Below are positions 1-6,030 of a DNA stretch of 8,730 bases, piece by piece. The notes beneath the pieces are model-generated. The model did no database searches, had not been told where the DNA came from, and saw only the letters and a list, made by a program, of their open reading frames with translations. Made by a program: the position numbers and the translations under genes. The number at the start of each line of letters is the position of its first letter. The first letter of the stretch is position 1. Source of the stretch: an uncultured Chloroflexota bacterium (GTDB lineage: Bacteria > Chloroflexota > UBA4733); NCBI GenBank assembly GCA_937967325.1, contig CALBSQ010000332.1, positions 1 through 8,730 of the forward strand, in the 5' to 3' direction.

Positions 1-44
1 CACGCGTAAGATCGTCGGCAGCGTCAGATGTGTATAAGAGACAG
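1..44 (+). other. Illumina/Nextera adapter and index contamination
   Basis: This is synthetic library sequence left at the contig end. Bases 12-25 read TCGTCGGCAGCGTC and bases 26-44 read AGATGTGTATAAGAGACAG. Together they are the Nextera read-1 adapter ending in the 19-base Tn5 mosaic end. Bases 4-11 read GCGTAAGA, which I recall as a standard Nextera i5 index (the '517' index), and bases 1-3 (CAC) match the end of the P5 oligo that precedes the index. Genomic sequence starts at base 45. Any protein predicted across this junction gets an artificial tail: in the frame of the FAD oxidase it would read CLLYTSDAADD, and in another frame LSLIHI. Confidence 0.98.
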
Positions 45-949
45 GCCTGAAGCTGATCGGCCACAGGTGGGCCAAAACGCCGCACCGCCGCCAGGGCCGT
101 CTCGCCGTCGCTGACTGGCCCGTTGTAGCAGGCCGCGATGGCGACAACCGGCGCGCCGTCGGGGGTGTGAAGCAGGGCGCCCATCGTATTCAGCTCGTCG
201 GGGATGGAGCGCGAGAAATCGCGATAGAGGCGGAGGACGTCGGCCGCCTTCTCGAACGGATAGAACACCGGCCCGCCAAAGACCGGACCCACCAAGTGGA
301 GCTGGTATTCGAAAGAGGTCACGACGCCGAAGTTGCCACCGCCCCCGCGCAGGCACCAGAGAAGATCGGCGTTCTCCTCGGCCGACGCGCGGAGCAGCTC
401 GCCGTCCGCCATGACGATGTCGGCGGCAAGGAGATTGTCGCAGGTGAGCCCGTGCTTTCCCCCGAGCCACCCTATGCCGCCTCCAAGGGTGAGACCGGCG
501 ATTCCCGTATCGGATACGCTCCCGCCGGTGGTCGCCAGCCCGAAGGCCTGAGTCTCGTGATCAAGCTCGCACCAGAGGACCCCGCCTTCGGCTCGCACCG
601 TCCGCTGGACGGGATCGACGCGTATGCCCTTCATCCGCGAAAGATCGATCACAATCCCGCGGTCGCAGACGGCGTTGCCGGGTACGTTGTGGCCACCCCC
701 GCGCACCGAGACGAGAGCGTCGCGGCCGCGGGCAAACCTGACCATTGTCGTGATGTCGGCAACGCCAGCGCAGCGCGCGATCAAGGCCGGCCGCCGGTCG
801 ATCATGCCGTTCCAAACCTGGCGCGCCACGTCATAGCCCGGGTCGCCGGGTTCCAGGATGTCGCCGCGGATCCTCGCGCGGAGCTCGGCGATGGTCGCCT
901 CGTCCAAGCTTACGGTGTCGGTTCGGCTGAGCATTTCGACGGCTGGCAT
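45..949 (-). CDS. FAD-linked oxidoreductase (BBE-like), 3' end missing
   Basis: This is the N-terminal 301 codons of a flavin oxidoreductase of the PCMH/FAD_binding_4 superfamily, to which berberine-bridge-like oxidases belong. Such enzymes oxidise alcohols, sugars or secondary metabolites using covalently bound FAD and O2 or another acceptor. The FAD-binding half is clear: residues 82-88 read VRGGGHN, where His87 is the expected 8-alpha-histidyl FAD site. A glycine-rich segment follows at about 152-175 (LTLGGGIGWLGGKHGLTCDN) and GGGGNFGVVTSFEY at about 202-215. I see no cysteine where bicovalent family members carry the second flavin link (around 140-150), so a single covalent link is likely. 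Family members are usually about 450-480 residues, so roughly one third is missing, including the C-terminal BBE region. The ATG at 949 is supported by GGAAGGG at 957-963, 7 nt upstream, which overlaps the stop of the upstream isochorismatase gene. The two genes are therefore probably cotranscribed and coupled. The substrate is unknown. Confidence 0.9.
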
Positions 950-962
950 CGCTTTTCCCTTC

Positions 963-1868
963 CTAGCTGCCGGGAGGTGGTATTGCCCTTGGGAGGCGCC
1001 GTCCGATGGGCCCGGCAGCACTTCGATCGTCCGAGGATGCTTTGGGCGCGTCATTGGAAGTGAGAAACGTGCTGGTCGCGTGGCCGGTGCCAGCTAGCCG
1101 GTATTCGATGGGCTCGATAACGGAATGCTCGGCACCGGGCTGCGCCACGTCGGCGGCGATGTGGGTCTCGGTCAGCGCCTGCATGAGCGAAGCGGACTCC
1201 GATACCCAGCCATACACTAGCTCGACCAGCAACAGCGTCGCCTCATGGTTGGTGCGCGGGAGACGGCTGTCGATGGGCTCAGCGGTGCAGTCGGCCAGCA
1301 ACAGGCAGCGATAATCCCGGAAATACGCATCGCGCAGCGTGGATTCTACGCAGATACGGGTCGTGCCCCCGGTGAACACCAGGGTCGTGATGCCAAGCTC
1401 CTTCAGGATGGTGTGCAAGTTCGTGTTGTAGAAGCCGCTGTGGCGCGACTTGATGACGATGACGTCGTCGGGTTGGGGTGCGAGTTCGGTCAGGATGTCG
1501 GACTCCTTGATGCCGGCCGGACGTTCGCGAGCGTGGGCCGCCGGCGTGCCGGGTCCCACCGCGGCAACCTAGCGCACACTGCGCTCATCATTCCAGAGGC
1601 GACCGTCCTTGTCCTCGCCCGCCCCCTCGAATTCCATCGTCAGATAAACGATCGGCATGCCCACGTGGCGCGCCGCCGTGAGCACCCTAGCGATAGGTGC
1701 GACGATAGATTGCATGCCCGATTCGTCAATGCCTGCGCGGTCCCACGACCCGCCGGAACCGCTGAAGCCCTGCTGCATGTCAACCACGATGACCGCCGAC
1801 TCGCGCGGGTCGATTGCGAGCGGTAATGGCCGTACGACCACCTGCACGCCGCGGATTACCTGCACCAT
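963..1868 (-). pseudogene. Isochorismatase-family cysteine hydrolase (RutB-like) interrupted by in-frame TAG
   Basis: One continuous frame of 301 codons is broken only by a TAG at codon 100 (1569-1571). The two halves align as one protein of the isochorismatase/cysteine-hydrolase superfamily, closest in my memory to RutB-like amidohydrolases, which cleave ureido or amide bonds of small molecules in the cytoplasm. The catalytic triad is complete but split by the stop: Asp30 (VIVVDMQQGF) lies before it, Lys140 (VIKSRHSGFYNT) and Cys173 (TTRICVESTLRDAYFRDY) after it. The TAG falls in a poorly conserved loop before the 'ELAPQPDD' segment. The family core seems to end near codon 236 (ALTETH), leaving an unusual tail of about 65 residues that runs to the next gene. 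The ATG at 1868 has AGGTAGG 8 nt upstream. A GTG at 1559 could start the second half, but that product lacks the catalytic Asp. A sequencing error, a true nonsense mutation or, less likely, readthrough could explain the stop. The gene sits 13 nt from the FAD oxidase. Confidence 0.85.
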
Positions 1869-2056
1869 CAGGTCTGCCTACCTCACAGACGAGCGCAAGA
1901 TTGCTCGCTTAGCCTCAGGTCAATTGTGCAACTGCGTGTGACCTCGCCGTTGTCGTGATAGTGGCCGAGGACAGTTACATCTTTCTTCCAGCACCAGCCC
2001 CATGCCACGCGCTGCGGACGACGATGGTCGGCGCGCCCGCCTTGCTTTCGCTTGCG

Positions 2057-2073
2057 GCTATCCCAACAATAGC
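2057..2073 (-). other. Small inverted repeat (GCTAT/ATAGC)
   Basis: Perfect 5-base arms GCTAT (2057-2061) and ATAGC (2069-2073) flank a 7-base spacer. It lies about 100 bases past the stop of the regulator gene. There is no T-tract after it on the minus strand, so it is a poor intrinsic terminator. It could be an operator half-site pair or chance. Confidence 0.2.
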
Positions 2074-2102
2074 GCGCGGACCCGTCGCTGGCATCCGTGA
2101 AA

Positions 2103-2135
2103 GTACGGAGACGGTACGGAATCGCGGTACGGAAT
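2103..2135. repeat. Three direct copies of GTACGGA
   Basis: GTACGGA occurs at 2103-2109, 2114-2120 and 2127-2133. The second and third copies extend to GTACGGAAT (9 bases). Start-to-start distances are 11 and 13 bases, close to one helical turn. The cluster lies about 40-70 bases beyond the regulator stop codon and about 235-265 bases upstream of the isochorismatase start. Closely spaced direct repeats in a non-coding spacer can be regulator binding sites; no function is shown here. Confidence 0.55.
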
Positions 2136-2173
2136 ATCAGGGACGGGTCGGCCGGGAGGGAGACGAGCGGACC

Positions 2174-3769
2174 TCAGTGCCGAGGTGGGACGGCGGTGGC
2201 GGTCGTCCAGGCGAGTTGGACCCGGCTCGTCACGTCCAGCTTGGCCAGGATGCTGGCGACGTGGCTCTCCACCGTGCGCTCGCTGATTACAAGCGCGTCG
2301 GCGATCTGCCGATTCGACAAGCCGCGGGCCACCAGCGGCAGCACCTCCCGTTCGCGCCGAGTGAGCGCGGTGGGCGGCATCGATCGCAGCGCCGGCCCGG
2401 TCCGGCTGGTGGCATCGGCGTCCCCCGCCGCCGCCGGGAGCAGGGCGAAGAGCCGCCATTCGCCCGGCACGCCCGCGAGCGCCCGCGTGCCGCGGTCCGC
2501 GAACTGAAGCCCGGCCCCCACGACCAGATCCTTGACGGTGCTCGACACTAGGATCTCGCCAGGCGCGGCCTTGCTCGCCACCCAGGCGGCGAGCGACACC
2601 GCGACGCCGCTCGCCCGCGCTCCGCGCACCTCGCATTCGCCCATGTGCAGCCCGGCACGGGTCGCGAGGCCGAGGTCCCCGGCTGCGTCGCGGAGAGCGA
2701 CGGCGCAGCGGATCGCGCGGCTCGGCCCGTCGAACGTCGCCACGACCCGGTCGCCGCTCACGTCGAGCAAGCAGCCTCGGAAAGCGGCGAGGTCCCGACG
2801 AGCCAGCCCCTGGAAGCGCTCTTGCAGATCGGCCCAGCGCCGGTCACCCAGCGTTACCGCCCGTCCCGCCGCGCCGGTGGCCTCGGTCACCAGGACGGTC
2901 GCCAGGGCGTGGTCCGGAGCCGCGGCCGGCCGCGCGCCCGTGACGAAGGCCTCAATTTCGTCGACGAGGGCGTCCATGTCGCCGACAAAGGGATGGTGAT
3001 CGACGCCGGGGAGCTCGACGAAGCGGGCGCCGGGGATGTGCGCGGCGAGGTACCGGCCTTGCTCCACCCGCACGGCCACGTCGCCAGTTCGGTGCAGGAC
3101 GAGCGTCCGCACGCGGATCGCCGGCAGGACATGACGAATGTCGATCGTCGCGTTCATGCGCATGAGGGTGACGGCCGCGCCGGGACTCGCGGCCAGCCGC
3201 AAGAAGGCGCCAAACCAGTTGCAAAGCGCGGCGTCGCCCGCGACGCTCGGCGAGTACCGTTCGAGCCATTCGGCGCCGCCCCAGGTCTCGTGGATCGTGC
3301 GGGCAGTCGCGTCGAGGGCCGCCGCCACCTCGTCCGCAGAGGGACCCCACGGATAGTCGGGCGCGCGCACGGCTGAGGCGTAGGCGCCGTAGAGGATCAG
3401 GGCGGACATACGCTCCGGGTAGGTGGCGGCGAAGAGAGTTGCCAGCGGTCCGCCCTCTGAGGAGCCGACGAGGACGGCGCGCGCCGAGCCGGCGGCGTCC
3501 ATCACCGCGCGTACGTCGTCCATGCGCTCCGCGAGCGGGGCGACCCCGGCGACGCGGTCGGAGAGCCCAGTCCCGCGCTTGTCGAAGTGGATGAGGCGCG
3601 AGAATGCGGCCAGCCGCCGCAGAAACCGAGCGTACCCCGGCTCCTCCCAGCAGTACTCCACGTGGGAGACGAAACTGGGACCGAGGACGAGGTCCACCGG
3701 GCCGTCCCCGACGATCTGGTAGGCGATGCTGAGGTCGCCACTCCTGGCGTAGCTGGTCCGCGGCGCCAT
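2174..3769 (-). CDS. Alpha/beta hydrolase - cyclase-like - LuxR HTH fusion regulator
   Basis: A 531-residue soluble protein with three parts. Residues about 5-278 form an alpha/beta hydrolase: HFDKRGTGLSD (61-71), nucleophile elbow GSSEG with Ser104, acid Asp230 (LHRTGD) and His258 (PGVDHHPFVGD), an apparently intact triad. Residues about 288-445 match class III adenylate/guanylate cyclase domains as found fused to such hydrolases (RAGLHMGECEVRG, LVSSTVKDLVVGAGLQF, GVPGEWRLF). However, the first metal site, usually FTDIVGST, reads VTEATGAA with Glu296 for Asp, while Asp340 (SGDRVVATFDGP) is kept. Cyclase activity is therefore doubtful. Residues about 467-522 are a LuxR/GerE helix-turn-helix (LTRREREVLPLVARGLSNRQ, then IADALVISERTVESHV). 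No signal peptide or membrane helix is seen. I infer a one-component transcription factor in which the hydrolase fold binds or cleaves a small ligand. Its targets may be the genes on either side. The ATG at 3769 has no good ribosome binding site (GAGG only 1 nt away), so the start is moderately certain. Confidence 0.93.
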   Translation of the reverse strand: MAPRTSYARSGDLSIAYQIVGDGPVDLVLGPSFVSHVEYCWEEPGYARFLRRLAAFSRLIHFDKRGTGLSDRVAGVAPLAERMDDVRAVMDAAGSARAVLVGSSEGGPLATLFAATYPERMSALILYGAYASAVRAPDYPWGPSADEVAAALDATARTIHETWGGAEWLERYSPSVAGDAALCNWFGAFLRLAASPGAAVTLMRMNATIDIRHVLPAIRVRTLVLHRTGDVAVRVEQGRYLAAHIPGARFVELPGVDHHPFVGDMDALVDEIEAFVTGARPAAAPDHALATVLVTEATGAAGRAVTLGDRRWADLQERFQGLARRDLAAFRGCLLDVSGDRVVATFDGPSRAIRCAVALRDAAGDLGLATRAGLHMGECEVRGARASGVAVSLAAWVASKAAPGEILVSSTVKDLVVGAGLQFADRGTRALAGVPGEWRLFALLPAAAGDADATSRTGPALRSMPPTALTRREREVLPLVARGLSNRQIADALVISERTVESHVASILAKLDVTSRVQLAWTTATAVPPRH

Positions 3770-3945
3770 GCCTCGTCACCCGCTCGGCACGTCCGCACCG
3801 CTCCGCGTCGTGCCGTCCACACTGCTCCGGCGTCCAGTCTACTACAGTCTCATGACGCCTGTCACCTCACGGAGGGCCCGTGCGCATCACGCACTAACCA
3901 AGGTGACGATGAGGACGTCCTTGCACCGTCCGGTCAACCACTACC
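3770..3945 (-). promoter_or_regulatory. Upstream region of the fusion regulator with weak promoter candidate
   Basis: No gene is seen here. On the minus strand a GTGACA (3860-3865) and TAGACT (3836-3841) pair with an 18-base spacer could be a weak sigma-70-like promoter about 65 bases before the regulator's ATG. The hexamer CAGTCT occurs twice on the plus strand at 3835-3840 and 3845-3850, exactly 10 bases apart and overlapping the -10 candidate. Such an arrangement would suit an operator, perhaps for autoregulation by a LuxR-type dimer. The motif match is weak and may be chance. Confidence 0.25.
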
Positions 3946-4212
3946 ATGCTATGGACCCTCCTGATCGCTAAACCCATCCGAACGGCTACGATCGCCTCTG
4001 GCCGGCAGGTGCGCGAAGCGCTGGGCCACCTCGATGACTTTGCCTACCTACAGATCCGTCCCCTTGTTCAGTACGCCTGCCGAGAAGGAGGACGCCGGCT
4101 CATCGCTCCTGGTCGGCAGCCTCAACAGAAGGTGATTGCCTATGTCCTTGGCACGGCGGACACTCGACCGGAGGACTCGCTGATGTCAGCCCGATCCTCG
4201 AGCGGCAGGTAG
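3946..4212 (+). pseudogene. Possible decayed gene fragment (unrecognised)
   Basis: An 88-codon plus-strand frame lies mostly outside any minus-strand gene; only its last 73 bases overlap the 3' end of the acetyltransferase gene. Residues about 18-42 (SGRQVREALGHLDDFAYLQ followed by IRPLVQ) look more protein-like than the usual antisense frame. From memory they recall an 'ALxHLxDxxxLQTHPL'-type segment of some Chloroflexota proteins, but I cannot verify this. There is no clear ribosome binding site, the frame opens after a TGA at 3910-3912, and the last third is low in recognisable structure. A remnant of a larger gene is one reading; chance is the other. The rest of 3946-4139 shows nothing else. 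Confidence 0.2.
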
Positions 4213-4934
4213 GTACGGAAAGTGCATACTGGTCGGAAGCCCATGCGCACGTACACGGGGTAGCCCATTGCGGTTGCCGTCAGCATCGCGGCGGTGCAGC
4301 CCCGTTGGGCGCCTTCGGCGATTGCCGCCCAGGTCATCGCTGTGCCGTAGCCCCGCCGTCGAAGCTCGCTCACCGTAGTAACGCCTGTGATCTCGGTGAC
4401 GCGGCCGAAACATGCCAGCCTGGACGTGGCTGCCGGCCGCCCGTCGACGTAGCCGACGAACAGCGCCACCGCGGGGTCCGTCGCGGCTGCCAGCGAGGGT
4501 ACCCAGCGGGCGGCGGCGGCGCTCAGCGCGAAGAAGTCGGCCAGTCCCGCCTCGTCCGTCACCGGGCGGATGTCGAGCTCGGTGGGCGCGGGCGGCGCTA
4601 CCGGCGGGAGCTCGGGCAGCACGAGGGCGGGCTCCTCCTCGTCCAGCCGCCAGCCCTGGGACAGCAGCGCGCGTTCAACTTCGCCGGCCGCCTTCACGTC
4701 CAATTCGACGTGATAGCCGCCCTTTCCCTCGAAGAACGTGGCGGCCAGTGCGAACACGCGCTCGGACGCCACTGGACCAAGGACCAGCGCGTGATGGAAG
4801 TCCAGACCAGCGCTGAGCACGACATCGCCGTGGACAGCGCGACGCATCGGCCCCGCCTGATACCCCGCGAGCGGCGAGGGGGTGAGTAACGCGGTGTGGA
4901 CAATGGCTCGGCGGTCGGCCGTGTCGTCGGGCAT
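4140..4934 (-). CDS. GNAT-family N-acetyltransferase
   Basis: A 264-residue cytoplasmic protein whose C-terminal half is a GNAT domain that transfers an acetyl group from acetyl-CoA to an amine. The clearest part is residues 180-243. EITGVTTVSELRRRGYGTAM (181-200) is motif A, with the R-x-x-G-x-G pyrophosphate loop at Arg192/Gly195/Gly197. It is followed by a helix and AMLTATAMGYPVYVRMGFRP (216-235), motif B with the typical 'Y.r.GF' end. The N-terminal part (about 45-110, ALVLGPVASERVFALAATFF) looks like a second, degenerate domain followed by a Pro/Ala-rich linker (108-118), as in two-domain GNATs. I prefer the ATG at 4934 because GAGAGG lies 9 nt upstream (4944-4949); a GTG at 4973 would add 13 arginine/proline-rich residues of little plausibility. 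It lies 124 nt downstream of the URO-D-like gene behind a GC hairpin, so cotranscription is uncertain. The substrate is unknown. Confidence 0.88.
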   Translation of the reverse strand: MPDDTADRRAIVHTALLTPSPLAGYQAGPMRRAVHGDVVLSAGLDFHHALVLGPVASERVFALAATFFEGKGGYHVELDVKAAGEVERALLSQGWRLDEEEPALVLPELPPVAPPAPTELDIRPVTDEAGLADFFALSAAAARWVPSLAAATDPAVALFVGYVDGRPAATSRLACFGRVTEITGVTTVSELRRRGYGTAMTWAAIAEGAQRGCTAAMLTATAMGYPVYVRMGFRPVCTFRTYLPLEDRADISESSGRVSAVPRT

Positions 4935-4943
4935 TCGACGCTG

Positions 4944-4949
4944 CCTCTC
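4944..4949 (-). promoter_or_regulatory. Ribosome binding site deciding the GNAT start
   Basis: GAGAGG on the minus strand, 9 nt before the ATG at 4934. It lies inside the extra sequence that the upstream GTG (4973) would translate, and no equally good site is seen before that GTG. This favours the shorter, 264-residue form. Confidence 0.6.
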
Positions 4950-5001
4950 AGGATTGCGCGGTGGCATTGTCACTTTTGGCGCCTGTTCGGTCCAGACCTA
5001 A

Positions 5002-5020
5002 GGGGTGCCCCGGCATCCCC
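5002..5020 (-). terminator. Bulged GC hairpin after the URO-D-like gene, possible weak terminator
   Basis: On the minus strand GGGG-A-TGC, loop CGGG, GCA-CCCC forms a 7-bp stem with one bulged A. It begins about 38 bases after the TAG of the URO-D-like gene. Only two T residues follow, so termination would be weak or partial. It may reduce read-through from the four-gene cluster into the acetyltransferase gene. Confidence 0.35.
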
Positions 5021-5058
5021 GCCACCAGCGGTTTCGCCCAATTGCGCCGTAAGTGCTC

Positions 5059-6003
5059 CTACGACTGCCGCATCTCGTCCGCCAGCTTGCGGGTCGCCAT
5101 GAGCAATCCCTCCTCGTTGTCGTCGGGGACGGAGCAGCCGTTGGCGAGGATCAGGCGGCGACCGCCGGTTTGGGCGATGGCATCCTGCATCTCTTGCTTC
5201 ACGGCGTCGATAGGCCCCTTGACGATGCCTTCGCGCTCGTTGATGCCGCCCATCAGGGTGACCTCTGGGGCGTGCTGGCGCACCTCGCGCAGACCGCGGC
5301 CGCTGATACGGTCACTCCAAGAGAACACTTGGGCCGGGAAGTCGTAGAAGAGGTCGATCATCAGATTCTCGAAGCCGTGGATGTGGAGCACGTTGAGCCA
5401 GCCGTCACTCGCGCCGCGCAGCACCTCCAGGTCGTAGGGCACGCCGAACTCGAGATATTGCTCGCGTGAAAGGAGGTTGTCGCCTGCCCCTTGGGAGGCG
5501 AAGAAGACGCCGTCGGTGCCGGCCGAGATGAGCAGGCTGCTGAAATCGGCCAGGTTTTCCGCCACGACGCTGAGCGCCTCGTGGACTTGTGTTGGATTCT
5601 CTTCCAGGTGCCGCCGGATGTTGTCGCGGCCGGCGAAGTTCATGGCATAGCAGAGGGGCGAGAACATGGTCACGATGAGCGGCTCGCTGTCCGCGAGCTC
5701 GGCGCGCACGAGCTCGGCCGAGCGGATCATTCGCCCGAGGTTGCCTTCGGTTGCCTCCAGCCGCGTCAGGAGCAGCCAATCGTCGGCCGAGCGGATGGAG
5801 TCGCGCGGAAACGGGTAGGGGATGTCCGGCATGATCTTGTAGATGTCGAGATCGAAACGCCCGTAGAAACCCAGCGTGGCGTCGGCCTGCCTCTGGGGCG
5901 AGCCGTGTGGGCGGAAGTGATGCCAGAAGGCGATCGGGAGCCGGTCCACTTCCTTGCCGGCCAGGGCGGCCCGCACCCGCTCGCGCTTGCTCATTCCTGC
6001 CAC
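5059..6003 (-). CDS. URO-D superfamily protein (uroporphyrinogen decarboxylase-like, not HemE)
   Basis: A 314-residue soluble protein of the URO-D/cobamide-methyltransferase superfamily (TIM barrel). It opens with KRERVRAALAGKEVDRLPIAFWHHF (6-30, continuous), the family's usual N-terminus, but lacks the RQAGRY motif of true HemE, so haem synthesis is unlikely. Related proteins include methylcobamide methyltransferases, which bind zinc with an HxC pair and a later Cys. Here the pair reads LHIHG (His207, His209), with His in place of the usual Cys, while a late Cys290 is present (LILANGCSVPDD), so a metal site with altered ligands is possible. Family-like segments DGVFFASQGAGDNLLSREQY (164-183) and LMGGINEREGI (250-260) are present. 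The GTG at 6003 is chosen because GAGG lies 7 nt upstream (6011-6014); ATG at codon 4 is the alternative. It is 27 nt after the ThuA-domain gene and surely in the same transcript. No corrinoid protein gene is in the window, so a methyltransfer role is only inference. Confidence 0.88.
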   Translation of the reverse strand: MAGMSKRERVRAALAGKEVDRLPIAFWHHFRPHGSPQRQADATLGFYGRFDLDIYKIMPDIPYPFPRDSIRSADDWLLLTRLEATEGNLGRMIRSAELVRAELADSEPLIVTMFSPLCYAMNFAGRDNIRRHLEENPTQVHEALSVVAENLADFSSLLISAGTDGVFFASQGAGDNLLSREQYLEFGVPYDLEVLRGASDGWLNVLHIHGFENLMIDLFYDFPAQVFSWSDRISGRGLREVRQHAPEVTLMGGINEREGIVKGPIDAVKQEMQDAIAQTGGRRLILANGCSVPDDNEEGLLMATRKLADEMRQS

Positions 6004-6030
6004 GTTCGTTCCTCTTTCTCCAGTCGCCGC

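Larger units (their letters stand above)
1869..2173 (-). promoter_or_regulatory. Non-coding spacer upstream of the isochorismatase/FAD oxidase pair
   Basis: This 305-base stretch lies between the end of the fusion regulator and the start of the isochorismatase gene, and I find no convincing gene in it on either strand. Read on the minus strand, a fair -35-like TTGACC occurs at about 1918-1923, but no good -10 box follows at standard spacing, so I do not name a promoter. The spacer also contains the triple GTACGGA repeat and the 5-bp-arm hairpin, listed separately. Its position makes it the natural place for control of the downstream pair, possibly by the adjacent regulator. That link is inference from position only. 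Confidence 0.35.

Noticed and set aside
24..470. Minus-strand frame ending in LSLIHI at the contig start
   Set aside because: It is in a different frame from the FAD oxidase, is arginine-rich, and ends in translated adapter sequence.
167..1063. Plus-strand 298-codon frame opposite the FAD oxidase
   Set aside because: The minus-strand frame has clear FAD-binding motifs; the plus-strand product shows none and is a composition shadow.
963..1559. Treating the second half of the isochorismatase as a complete gene starting at GTG 1559
   Set aside because: It lacks the catalytic Asp and first beta strand of the fold, and the preceding 99 codons in the same frame supply exactly these parts.
1569..1571. 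Genome-wide recoding of TAG as sense
   Set aside because: TAG ends at least four genes here at positions where the protein family or the next gene's start expects the end, so it acts as a normal stop.
2645..3376. Plus-strand 243-codon frame opposite the fusion regulator
   Set aside because: Antisense to a continuous three-domain protein; no motif is recognisable in it.
5059..6003. Calling the URO-D-like gene hemE
   Set aside because: The RQAGRY segment needed for uroporphyrinogen binding in HemE is absent and the neighbours are not haem genes.
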